64,000 bases of DNA, taken from the NCBI GenBank assembly GCA_963700495.1, contig CAVOXT010000006.1, forward strand, positions 62,001-126,000, read 5' to 3'. Below are positions 16,446 through 25,240 of the stretch, one piece after another; within the stretch, counting starts at the first letter, position 1, and each line of letters opens with the position of its first letter. Position numbers and translations under genes: made by a program. The notes under the pieces are model-generated. The model was not told the DNA's origin. It did not search any database and worked only from the letters and a program-made list of their open reading frames with translations. The DNA comes from JACCTU01 sp963700495 (GTDB lineage: Bacteria; Actinomycetota; Thermoleophilia; Gaiellales; Gaiellaceae).

Positions 16446-17664
16446 GATGACGACGGCGGAGCGCCTCGAGGGGTACGCCAGGCTCGCCGTCGAGATCGGC
16501 GTGAACCTCCAGCCCGGCCAGGACCTCCACGTCAACTGCGATCCCGAGCACGTCGAGCTCGTCCGGGCGGTCGCTGCAGCTGCCTACCGGGCGGGTGCGC
16601 GGTGGGTCGACGTCCACGTCAACGATCAGCGGATCCGGGCCGCCCAGATCCAGTACGGCCCCGAGGACGCGCTCGACTGGACTCCTCCCTGGCTGGTGGG
16701 CCGGATCGACGACCTGGCCGAGAGACAGGGCGCGATCCTCGCGCTCGTCGGCGACTCGGAGCCCGACCTCTTCGCCGACCTCGACCAGCGGCGCGTCGCG
16801 AAGGCGCGGATGCTCGACCTCCGCAAGCGGCAGCTGGAGCTCGTCGCGTCGGGCCGCCTCTCTTGGGCGATCGTCGGCTGCCCGAACGCGGGCTGGGCCG
16901 AAGCCGTCCTCGGAGAGCCCGACCTCGACCGGCTCTGGGAGGCGGTCGCGACCACGGTCCGCCTCGACGAGCCCGACCCGGTCGCAGCCTGGCGGACTCA
17001 CATCGTCATGCTCAAGGCACGCGCGGCCGCGCTCAACGAGCGCCGCCTTGATGCCGTGCGTTTTACGGGGCCCGGCACCGACCTGACGATCGGCCTCGGC
17101 CCGCGTGCACGGTGGCTCGCGGCCGAGGCGGAGACGACCTGGGGCCAGAAGCACGTGCCGAATCTCCCGACCGAGGAGGTGTTCACGACCCCCGACCGCC
17201 GCCGGACCACGGGGAGCGTTCGCTCCACGATGCCGCTCGTCCTCCAGGGGACGATCGTGCGAGGTCTCGAGCTGCGCTTCGCCGACGGAAAGATCGTCGA
17301 GGTCAAGGCGTCGAGCGGAGAGGAGGTCGTTCGCGCGCAGATCGAGACCGACGAGGGCTCCAGGCATCTCGGCGAGGTCGCGCTCGTCGACGGCGACTCC
17401 CGGGTCGGTCGCACGGGCCTGACCTTCCTCAACACGCTCTTCGACGAGAACGCCAGATCGCATGTCGCGTTCGGACAGGGGCTCGCCGAGGCGGTCGAAG
17501 GAGGCGAGGAGCTCACGGCGGAGGAGCTGGACGAGCTCGGGGTGAACGACTCGAACGTCCACATCGACTTCATGGTCGGCGGCCCCGAGGTAGAGGTCGA
17601 CGGCGTCGACGCTGACGGTAAGGCGGTCCCGATCATCCGGGACAACGCCTGGGTGCTCGGCTAG
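16444..17664 (+). CDS. M29-family aminopeptidase
   Basis: About 406 residues, matching the thermophilic metallo-aminopeptidase family M29 (AmpS/AmpT type), which removes N-terminal residues using two divalent metals. Family features include RLAVEIGVNLQPGQDLHVNC near the start, DLTIGL, NLPTEEVFTTPDR (metal-ligand Glu), GEVALVD, LFDENARSHVAFGQG and the C-terminal NDSNVHIDFMVGG. Starts at ATG 16432, 16444 or 16447 are possible; 16444 is chosen because MMTTAERLEGYA resembles family N-termini. Cytoplasmic; no signal peptide. It ends tail-to-tail with the methyltransferase, sharing a CTAG. Confidence 0.88.
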   Translation: MMTTAERLEGYARLAVEIGVNLQPGQDLHVNCDPEHVELVRAVAAAAYRAGARWVDVHVNDQRIRAAQIQYGPEDALDWTPPWLVGRIDDLAERQGAILALVGDSEPDLFADLDQRRVAKARMLDLRKRQLELVASGRLSWAIVGCPNAGWAEAVLGEPDLDRLWEAVATTVRLDEPDPVAAWRTHIVMLKARAAALNERRLDAVRFTGPGTDLTIGLGPRARWLAAEAETTWGQKHVPNLPTEEVFTTPDRRRTTGSVRSTMPLVLQGTIVRGLELRFADGKIVEVKASSGEEVVRAQIETDEGSRHLGEVALVDGDSRVGRTGLTFLNTLFDENARSHVAFGQGLAEAVEGGEELTAEELDELGVNDSNVHIDFMVGGPEVEVDGVDADGKAVPIIRDNAWVLG

Positions 17665-18368
17665 GCCTTCGCTCCGAGCGGCACGACGGCCTGCGCGCGG
17701 GCCGGCTCGAGGGACGTGCCCGCATCGGACTCCCACGCGAAGACCTTGACGCCCTCCCACCAGGCGGGGTAGCCGTTCTCCTTGCCGGGAATCCAGACGA
17801 GCAGCCGTGCCCTGGGCTGCTGCTCGAGATAGTCGCGTGTCGCGCGCTCGACCTGCTCCCGGTCGGTGTCGTCAACGATCAGAAGCGCACGGTCGGCGAG
17901 CCAGGGCTCGATCATGCGGAGGCCGTCGAGCTGCTGCTCGTATGAGTGACCGGCGTCGTAGTAGTAGACGCCGACGCTCCTGCCCGCGAGTGCGCCCGAC
18001 GGGACGACATGGAACGCGTCACCCTCGACGATCGTCGGCAGCTCGAGGCCGAAGTGCTTCAGGTTCGACTCGAGCTGTGCGCGGGAGCCGTCGCTCATCG
18101 AGAAGTCGTCGATCGCGACGAAGTCGGTGTCGTCGTTGCCGACCATCGCTCCGATCAGGCTCGTGCCGTGGTAGCTCCCCACCTCGACGTAGCTCTCGCC
18201 AGGTTCGACCATGCTCGCCGCGAGGTTGAGCAGCGCGAGGTTGTTCTCTTCGGCGAGACCCGGCACCTCGGCGAGGATGCGGCTGAAGCGGCGCCCGTTC
18301 GGCTGCGGCGAGACCGGAAACTCGTCGAAGAGCGCGTGGAGCGCCGGCTCGAACCGGTCGACGTCCAC
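17661..18368 (-). CDS. Class I SAM-dependent methyltransferase (Methyltransf_24 type)
   Basis: A 235-residue Rossmann methyltransferase. The SAM-binding motif I is YVEVGSYHGTSLIGAM (about residue 60), followed by VAIDDFS, then VGVYYYDAGHSYEQQLDGLRMIEPWLADRALLIVDDTD, typical of the Methyltransf_24 group often found with glycan or cephalosporin-hydroxylase-like proteins. The substrate is unknown. Five bases separate it from the CBS-protein gene on the same strand. Confidence 0.82.
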   Translation of the reverse strand: MDVDRFEPALHALFDEFPVSPQPNGRRFSRILAEVPGLAEENNLALLNLAASMVEPGESYVEVGSYHGTSLIGAMVGNDDTDFVAIDDFSMSDGSRAQLESNLKHFGLELPTIVEGDAFHVVPSGALAGRSVGVYYYDAGHSYEQQLDGLRMIEPWLADRALLIVDDTDREQVERATRDYLEQQPRARLLVWIPGKENGYPAWWEGVKVFAWESDAGTSLEPARAQAVVPLGAKA

Positions 18369-18372
18369 GCTG

Positions 18373-18747
18373 CTATTTCGCTGTCGCGTCCCGGAGAACG
18401 GCGCGGATGCTGACGATCCCGATCGCGCGCTCGCCGTCGACGACCGGCAGGTGCCGGAAGTCGTGGTCGAGCATGATCTTCGCGGCCTCTTCGGCGGTCG
18501 TCTCGGGGGCGGCGGTGATCGGGTCGGGGGTCATCCAGCCGCGCACGCGCTCCTCGGACGAGTGCGTCCGGGCCGCGACCGACCGCATCACGTCCCGGTC
18601 CGTCAGGATTCCGATCAGGCGGCCGAAGTCGGAGACGGCCGCGGCGCCGCGGCCCGCCTCGACCATCTTCTGGGCCGCCTCGCCGATCGTGTCCTCGGGC
18701 GCCACGGTCACGTAGGTGTCGTGCATCAGCTCGCCCAGGGTCGCCAT
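18373..18747 (-). CDS. CBS-domain pair protein
   Basis: A 124-residue protein made of two CBS motifs: MHDTYVTVAPEDTIGEAAQKMVEAGRGAAAV...GILTDRDVMRSV and WMTPDPITAAPETTAEEAAKIMLDHDFRHLPVVDGERAIGIVSIRAVLRD. Such proteins bind adenosine nucleotides as energy or stress sensors. The frame is open far upstream but the ATG at 18747 begins the fold exactly, and the upstream part antisense to the transglycosylase gene is spurious. A second CBS protein lies at 27864-28292. Confidence 0.87.
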   Translation of the reverse strand: MATLGELMHDTYVTVAPEDTIGEAAQKMVEAGRGAAAVSDFGRLIGILTDRDVMRSVAARTHSSEERVRGWMTPDPITAAPETTAEEAAKIMLDHDFRHLPVVDGERAIGIVSIRAVLRDATAK

Positions 18748-18822
18748 GCCCGCGAGGATAACGGGCAAACGCGAGGTCGAGAAGGCAGGAGAACGGCCCG
18801 AGACCGCGTAATCGCTGGACCC

Positions 18823-19872
18823 GTGCGTCGTCTGTGCATCCTGTTCGCCGTCGTGACCGCCGCTGCCGTCGCGGCCGGCCCCGCCGCGGCGAAGGTGAAC
18901 TACCAGGTCGCCGGCCTCCAGGTCGCTCTGTATCGCTACGGCCAGTACACCGGACCGATCGACGGGATCGCGGGGCCGATGACGAAGGAGGCGATCCGGA
19001 AGTTCCAGGCTAAGGCCGGGCTCGAGCCCGACGGCGTCGCCGGCAAGCGCACGCGGGCGGCGCTCGGCCGCTACGGCCGGCCGCTGTTCGGGAAGCGACT
19101 CCTCAAGCGCGGGATGGTCGGATACGACGTGTCGGTCCTCCAGTTCCTGCTCGCCATGCGCGGCTTGCCGCCCAAGCGCTTGAACAGCAACTTCGGGCCC
19201 GGTCACCGAGCAGCTGGTTCGGAAGTTCCAGCGGAAGGCGGGCCTGCCGGCCGACGGTGTCGTCGGCGATGCGACGCAGGCGGCGCTGGTCGGGGCTCGG
19301 AAGAAGCGCGCCGCCAAGCCGGTGAAACGACACGTCGTGCGCGAGGGCGAGACGCTCACGAGCATCGCCGACCGGAACGGGACGACGATCCGGGTTCTCG
19401 CGTCGATCAACAAGCTGGACCCTGCGGACGTGCTCCCGGTCGGTGTGCGGCTGGTCGTCCCGAAGCGAGCACGACGGTCGTGACCCCGTCGGCCGTCAAG
19501 GACTCGATCGGCCGCTGGGCGGCGCACTACGGCGTCAGCGCGCGTCTCGCGAGGGCGCTCGCGTGGCAGGAGTCGGGGTTCCAGAGCCACGTGCGCTCGA
19601 CCGTGGGCGCCGCAGGAGTGATGCAGGTGACGCCGGCGACGTGGGACTTCGTCGAACGCTTCCTGATCGGACGTCGCGTGGCCCGAACGGCGGACGGGAA
19701 CGTCCGCGTCGGCGTCGCGTACCTCGCACATCTCCTGAGCGAGTTCAAGGGCGACGTGCGGCTCGCGGTCGCCTCGTACTACCAGGGCCCGGGCGGGGTG
19801 CGCCGAAACGGGCTCTTCGAGGAGACCGAGCAGTTCGTCGCGAACGTGCTGGCCCTCCGCGGCCGCGTCTAA
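18823..19872 (+). CDS. Secreted cell-wall lytic transglycosylase with peptidoglycan-binding and LysM domains (frameshifted)
   Basis: About 350 residues after correcting two indels. Starting at the GTG at 18823: signal peptide (RRLCILFAVVTAAAVAAGPAAA), peptidoglycan-binding domain 1 (VAGLQVALYRYGQYTGPIDGIAGPMT), a second peptidoglycan-binding domain (DVSVLQFLLAMRG), a LysM domain (HVVREGETLTSIADRNGTTI) and a C-terminal SLT lysozyme-like domain with the catalytic Glu in ALAWQESGFQ and GAAGVMQVTPATWDF. An extra C near 19199 and a missing base near 19465 move the middle into another frame. Role: cleavage of the glycan strands of peptidoglycan. It is divergent from the CBS gene. Confidence 0.84.
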   Translation: MRRLCILFAVVTAAAVAAGPAAAKVNYQVAGLQVALYRYGQYTGPIDGIAGPMTKEAIRKFQAKAGLEPDGVAGKRTRAALGRYGRPLFGKRLLKRGMVGYDVSVLQFLLAMRGLPPKRLNSNFGPGHRAAGSEVPAEGGPAGRRCRRRCDAGGAGRGSEEARRQAGETTRRARGRDAHEHRRPERDDDPGSRVDQQAGPCGRAPGRCAAGRPEASTTVVTPSAVKDSIGRWAAHYGVSARLARALAWQESGFQSHVRSTVGAAGVMQVTPATWDFVERFLIGRRVARTADGNVRVGVAYLAHLLSEFKGDVRLAVASYYQGPGGVRRNGLFEETEQFVANVLALRGRV

Positions 19873-19887
19873 GTTCTCAGGATCAAC

Positions 19888-20804
19888 GTGACCTCTGGGC
19901 AGACGCTGTCGCTCCGCGACGGACGGCGCCTTGGATACGGCGAGTACGGGAAGCCCGACGGCGAGCCCGGGTTCTACTTCCATGGACACCCCGGCTCTCG
20001 GCTTGAGCCCCAATTCGCCGACGAGGCTGCGGCGGACGCGGGCGTTCGCATCATCGCTCTCGACCGGCCGGGCTACGGCCTGTCGGACTTCCAACCCCAT
20101 CGGACGATCCTCGATTGGCCGCGTGACGTCGGAGAAGCCGCCGACATGCTCGGGCTGGACCGGTTCTCGGTGCTCGGCAGCCTCGGGCGGTGGGCCCTAC
20201 GCCCTCGCCTGCGCCCACGAGATCCCGGACCGCATCACCAGGGCAGGCGTGATCAGCGGCGTCGGCCCGTACGACGCGCCGGGCGCCACGCAGGGCATGC
20301 GCTGGCAGAACCGCGTCGGTTTCCAACTCGGCGCGCGGTTCCCTCCGCTCGCGCGGCTCATCATGTGGTCCATGGAGCGGCAGGTGCGCCGCCGCCCCGA
20401 ACGTGTCCTGGATGCGATCGCGCAAGCGATGTCACCCGCCGATGCTGAAATCGTGCGCCGGCCGGAGGTACGTCAAGTTCTGGCGGCGGACATCGCGGAA
20501 GCGTTCCGACAGGGCAGCCGGGGTGCGGCACTGGATGTCGTGCTGCTCGGCAGGCCGTGGGGGTTCCGCCTCGACGAGATCAAGCCCGTCGTGTTTCTCT
20601 GGCAGGGAGAGACCGACGTCCTCGTTCCTCCGGCGATGGGGCGGTATCTGGCCGCGCGAGATTCCGAACTGCCACGCGACGTTCTTCCCGGGCGAGGGCC
20701 ACCTGCTCGTGGTCGACCACATGTCCGAGATCGTCCGGGCGTTCGCGCCGTCTGCGGCTGGCGCCGTCGAGAGCGATGCTCACGGCTCTCGGGAGGAGGC
20801 TTGA
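19888..20804 (+). CDS. Alpha/beta hydrolase (frameshifted)
   Basis: About 304 residues after correcting two single extra bases near 20186 and 20690. Features: oxyanion strand YFHGHPGSRLEP, RIIALDRPGYGLSDF, the nucleophile elbow GSSGGGPYALA (restored by the first correction), the acid-bearing VVFLWQGETDVLVPP, and the catalytic His in PGEGHLLVVDHM (restored by the second). The GTG start at 19888 follows a short AGGATC stretch. The substrate is unknown; the family includes epoxide hydrolases, esterases and haloperoxidase-like enzymes. Both catalytic motifs sit next to the indels yet are perfect after correction, which argues for sequencing error. Confidence 0.8.
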
Positions 20805-20833
20805 TAGTGTCGCGCGGCGCTTGAGGGGGGCCG

Positions 20834-22499
20834 GTGACCGACGTGGCAGCGGGAGAGACGAACAAGACGTTTCTGGAACGCCTGCTCGACGGGATCGAGC
20901 GAGCCGGCAACAAGATGCCGGACCCGGCGATCCTGTTCCTCGCGCTCTGCGGCGCGGTGATCGTCGATCTCGCAGGTCCTCTACTGGTTCGACGTCAGGC
21001 CACCTACCAGGTCGTCAAGCCGCCGCCTGTTCCGACTGAGGAGACCTACTACGGGGGATCGATCGAGCCGACCGACGTCGGGCCGACAGAGCCGGTGCCT
21101 CCCGGGGCGTACGAGCTCAAGACCGAGACCGCGAAGGTGAAGGGGCTGCTCACTGCGGACGGTGTCCGCTTCCTCTTCACGTCGTTCGTCTCGAACTTCA
21201 GGAACTTCTCGGCGGTCACGATCATCCTCGTGGTGATGATCGGGGTCGGGCTGGCGGAGGCGGCCGGGCTCATCTCCTCGCTCATACGCAAGCTCGTCGG
21301 CGTGTCGTCGAAGGGGCACGCTGACGTTCATCATCGTGCTGCTCGGGATCATCTCGAGCATCGCCTCTGACGCGGGCTACCTGGTGCTGATCCCGTTAGG
21401 CGCCGCCGCGTTCAAGAGCGTCGGGCGAAACCCGTTGGCTGGAATCGCGGCTGCCTTCGCGGGAGTCGCCGCCGGCTTCGGCGTGAACTTCCTGATCACC
21501 CCGCTCGACGGCGTGTTGACCGAGATCACGAACGACGCGAGTGGTCTCTCCGGTCCCGGCACGGACATCGATCTCGCGGCGAACCTGTACTTCGGCATCG
21601 GGTCGACGATCTTCGTCGCTTTCGTTCTGACGTTCATCACCTCGCGGCTCGTCGAGCGCCGGCTCGGCAGCTGGGATCCCGCCGACGCCGGCGACGGGTG
21701 GGCGATGGACAAGGAGGAGTCGCAGGAGATCTCGCCGGAGGCCGACGCGCGCGGCCTGCGCTTCGCGATGTGGGGAACCCTCGCCGTGCTCGCCGTCATC
21801 ACGCTGCTCACGGCGATCCCGGACGCCCCGTTGCGGGACCCGGTGAGCGGCAAGATCATCGGCGACTCGCCGTTCATGGACAGCCTGATCGTGATCATCA
21901 TGCTCGTCTTCTACGTCGCGGGTTACGCCTACGGCCGCGGCGCGGGGACGATCAAGGGCAGCGCCGACGTGATCGAGACGATCACGAAGTCGTGGGCCGG
22001 GCTGGCGAGCCTGCTCTTCCTGTTCCTGCTCATCGCCCAGTTCATCGCGTACTTCAACTTCAGCAACATCGCGCAGGTGCTGGCGGTCAAGCTCGGCGAC
22101 GTCCTCGAAGAGATGAACATCGGCGCCGTCTGGCTGCTGATCGGCGTGATCATCATCACCTTCATCGTCGATCTGATCATCCCGGCGTCGATCGCGAAGT
22201 GGGCGCTGCTGGCGCCGATCTTCATCCCGCTCTTCATCCGCCTCGACGTCGCGCCGCAGACAGTGCTCGCCGCCTATCGCGTCGGCGACTCGCCGGCCAA
22301 CGTGATCACGCCGCTGATGGCCTACTTCCCGCTGATCGTCGTCTTCACGCAGCGCTACAACAAGGACGCGGGCATCGGCACCGTCGTCTCGCTGATGCTG
22401 CCCTACGTGGTCGTCCTGTCGATCGTGTGGACGCTGTTCTTCGTCGCCTGGTACCTGATCGGGATCCCGCTCGGTCCCGACTCGCCGGTGCGACTCTGA
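20834..22499 (+). CDS. AbgT-family transporter (frameshifted)
   Basis: About 555 residues with some ten membrane segments. The segments NKMPDPAILFLALCGAVIV, GLAEAAGLISSLIRKLV, SSIASDAGYLVLIPLGAAAF, YRVGDSPANVITPLMAYFPLIVVFTQRY and KDAGIGTVVSLMLPY are characteristic of AbgT proteins, which export or import p-aminobenzoyl-glutamate and, in studied members, sulfonamides. One extra C near 21316 interrupts the frame after VGVSSKG and both flanks match the family. The GTG start has GAGGGGGG upstream. A periplasmic loop (about residues 60-95) is proline-rich. It converges on an M20 peptidase gene, which is a suggestive pairing because AbgT partners elsewhere are M20 aminobenzoyl-glutamate hydrolases. 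Confidence 0.86.
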
Positions 22500-22500
22500 G

Positions 22501-23850
22501 CTAGCGCTCGGCAAACAGCCGGAAGAACTCCGCCAGCGCGATCACCGTCTTCTCGAGCTCGTCGAGCATCACGCGCTCGTCGGGGGCGTGGATGTTGCTG
22601 TAGCCGTCGGTCGCGCCGAGCAGCAGGATCTCGGCCTCCGGCACGGCCTCGTGGAGCGCGGCGACGAGCGGGATCGAGCCGCCGCTCGCGGCGATTCACC
22701 GGTCGCGCTGCCCCACGCGGCCTCCATCGCCGCCTGCGTGGCCGTGTAGGCGGGGCCGGACGTCGCCGGTCGCGAACCCGCTGCCCGTCGCCCCGGCCTC
22801 GACCTCGAGCTCGATGCCGAACGGGCGCACGCTCGCGAGGATGTCGACGACCGCGGCCTGCGCCTCGGCGGCGATCCTGCTCGGGATGGACGCGGAGGTT
22901 GAGCGAGGCCCGCGCGTGCGGCGAGACGGCGTTGAGCGCGTTCTCGACCGAGGGCACGTCGATGCCGGTGACCGTGATCGCCGGCCCCGACCAGAGCCGC
23001 GAGCCCGAGGTCGCCGGTGCCGATGAGCGGCAGCCCGGGCTCGACCTCGGCCAGGGCGCGGAACTCCTCCTCGCTGTAGGCGGCGCCCGTCCACTCCTCG
23101 CGGCGCAGGCCGGCGACGGCCACGTCGCCGTTCTCGTCGTGGAGCGTCGCGAGCGCGTGGAGGAGCACGATCAGCGCGTCGGGCGCCGCGCCGCCGTACT
23201 GGCCGCTGTGCTTGGCGCCGGCGAGCGTCGTCGACCTCGACGTGCACCTGCGCCATGCCGCGCAGCGCGACGGTGAGCGTCGGCACGCCCGGGCGCACGC
23301 TGCCCATGTCGGCGATCAGCATCGCGTCGGACGCGAAGGCGTCGGGGTCGCTCGGCGGGTAGGTCGTGACGCGCCTCCCCGACCTCCTCCTGGCCCTCGA
23401 TCACGAGCTTGATCCCGACCGGCGGCCGTCCGTTCCAGGCACGGAGCGCGCCGACGTGCGCGATGATGTTCGCCTTGAGTCGGCCGCGCCGCGGCCGTAC
23501 ATCGCGCCGTCGCGCTCGGTCGGCTCGAACGGCGGCGAGCTCCAGAGCGACTCGTCGCCGGCCGGGACGACGTCGTAGTGGCTGTAGAGGAGCACGGTCG
23601 GCGCCCCGTCGGGCGCCGGGATCGCGCCGGTGATGACCGGCGCCGTGTCGGGCAAGTTCAGCGTGTCGATCGTCTGGACGCCGGCGTCGCGCAGCAGTTC
23701 GACGATCAGGTCGTGCGCCTCGTTCAGCGGCTCGCGCGGAAAGTCGGGGAACGCGATCGACGGGATTCGCACGAGCCGGCCGAGATCGGCCACCAGCTCC
23801 GGCATCAGCGACCTGACCTTCTCCGGGAGCGGCCTCTCTGCCTCAATCAC
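22501..23850 (-). CDS. M20-family metallopeptidase/dipeptidase (many frameshifts)
   Basis: Reconciled length about 450 residues. Zinc-ligand segments are visible: YSHYDVVPAG, MYGRGAADSKANII (after correction) and IEGQEEVGEA, then a dimerisation domain and the C-terminal GATDGYSNIHAPDERVMLDELEKT. At least eight single-base indels (near 22695, 22757, 22886, 22992, 23226, 23375, 23482 and others) break the frame; nearly all add or remove a G or C. Corrected sequence is continuously conserved from the GTG at 23850 to the TAG at 22501, so I think the gene is intact in the organism. It hydrolyses dipeptides or amidated amino acids in family members; substrate here unknown. Confidence 0.78.
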
Positions 23851-23903
23851 GCGGTTTCCTATCGATCGAGTCTTGGATCATCAGTGCGCGCGCAGCGATG
23901 AAC

Positions 23904-23927
23904 GGGCGCACCTGGCGTCGAACCAGG
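23904..23927 (-). repeat. tRNA-Val 3'-end remnant / putative attachment site
   Basis: The 24 bases read, on the minus strand, CCTGG-TTCGACG-CCAGG-TGCGCCC: T arm and 3' acceptor strand of tRNA-Val(CAC) at 27777-27848 with two mismatches in the T loop. Orientation is the same. No 5' half is present. It may be the far end of a tRNA-targeted insertion or a decayed tRNA. Confidence 0.5.
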
Positions 23928-24064
23928 GGCCGTAGCCGACTAGACAGTACCCGCGGCACGTAAGCCGCCACCTGCGCGAGTTGCGCCGAGCGGCACGCGA
24001 CTCCCGACGGACCGTCGAGCTCGCGGGCCGTAGCGATTTACTGTCCGAGCATGGGGAGGTGTTG

Positions 24065-24535
24065 GTGACCGGGATGTCGGGCACGGGCAAGTCGACGGCG
24101 TTGGCTGAGCTTGGCCGGCGTGGTTTCGAGGTAGTGGACACGGACTCCACCGATTGGAGCGAGTGGATCCCTGCTGCGGGGAGTGGCAAGGGCGAGTGGC
24201 TTTGGCGGGAGGACCCAGATCGCCCAGCTCCTGACGCCGGAGCACGAACACACGCTGTACGTGTCAGGGTGCATGTCGAACCAGGGGAAGTTCTACGACG
24301 GTTCGACGCGGTCGTCCTGCTCAGCGCACCCGTCGAGGTGATCCTTGACCGGGTCGAGAACAGGACGACGAACGATTACGGCAAAGGCCCAGGCGAGCGC
24401 GACCTCATCCTTTTCCACCTCACTTCGGTGGAGCCGATGCTGCGGGCGACGTGCACCCACGAAATCGACGTGAGTGGACCACTCGATGACGTCGTTGACG
24501 CGTTGATCGCCATCGGTCAGAACATCGCCTCGTAA
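24065..24535 (+). CDS. P-loop kinase-like protein (two compensating frameshifts)
   Basis: About 156 residues. P-loop VTGMSGTGKSTALAELG at the very start, then GFEVVDTDSTDWSEW and a lid-like region (RVENRTTNDYGKGPGERDLI). The GTG at 24065 is chosen because GGGGAGG ends five bases upstream and the P-loop follows at once. An extra C near 24214 and a missing C near 24300 cancel out. The stretch between reads EDQIAQLLTPEHEHTLYVSG in the corrected frame, which fits an adenylate/shikimate-kinase-like fold. Substrate unknown. Confidence 0.75.
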   Translation: MTGMSGTGKSTALAELGRRGFEVVDTDSTDWSEWIPAAGSGKGEWLWREDPDRPAPDAGARTHAVRVRVHVEPGEVLRRFDAVVLLSAPVEVILDRVENRTTNDYGKGPGERDLILFHLTSVEPMLRATCTHEIDVSGPLDDVVDALIAIGQNIAS

Positions 24536-24699
24536 TGTTGTAGCGACGCCGACGTCTTAGGGCGCGGCACTAGGGCGTGGGCCGAGGGCGTCGCCAGGCT
24601 TCGAGCGTCGATGGCGCAGCACGGCGCTGGGCACCTCAGCACGATCGCCGTCTTGCGCTCGGCCGCGGCTCGTCGATCTCGCTCGGCGGGGCCAGCGGC

Positions 24700-25088
24700 T
24701 CAGGCGCGCTGTTCTTGGAGGTACTTCTTGAGGCCGAGGTAGGGGAGAATGAAGACCGCCAAGAGCGAGACCACCCAGATATTGATCACGTGGCGGCGAT
24801 CCATGTCCCGACGCCGGAGATGGAGAAGCCGTCGGAGAGCAGGTCGGTAACGATCAGCGAAACCAACGTGGCGATGAGGGCGATGCCGCCGAGCGCGGAT
24901 GAGCCGAGCCGGCGCAGCTGAGCGGCGAGGAACGGCTGCGCGATGGCCAGAACCACCGTGAAGATGACCACGGCGAGGATGAAGCCCGTCGCGTCGACGT
25001 CCATCCCATCGAGCAACGAGGCGGCAACGATCAGCCCGACCGCGTTCCCAGCAAGAGCGATCGCGGTGCGAACGATCAGTCGGATCAC
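24700..25088 (-). CDS. Phage-holin-family (superfamily IV) membrane protein (frameshifted)
   Basis: About 129 residues with four membrane helices: IVRTAIALAGNAVGLIVAASLL, FILAVVIFTVVLAIAQPFLAA, LGGIALIATLVSLIVTDLL and, after a one-base indel near 24790, VVSLLAVFILPYLGLKKYL. This is the four-helix layout of the mycobacterial-type phage holin family (PF04020-like), common on actinobacterial chromosomes as an uncharacterised membrane protein. A phage origin is not required. Confidence 0.72.
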
Positions 25089-25240
25089 AACTCGACCTTA
25101 TACCGTCGAGCGGTTGGGCGGTACCAGACATTGCGCAAGCCACGTCGTTCGGGCTGCGCCGCTCAGTCTGGCCCAATGACTCAGGCAGAGGACGCTCGTG
25201 CAGCCGACAGTGGTACGGCCCGACGTACTCGACGGTTTGT

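Noticed and set aside
18748..20100. Long minus-strand extension of the CBS gene
   Set aside because: The CBS fold starts exactly at the ATG at 18747; the extension is antisense to the lytic transglycosylase and is not protein-like.
21396..22514. 372-codon minus-strand frame rich in Arg/Asp/Glu
   Set aside because: Antisense shadow of the AbgT transporter.
24700..25088. Prophage suspected from the holin-family protein
   Set aside because: This holin-like family is common on actinobacterial chromosomes and no other phage gene is nearby.
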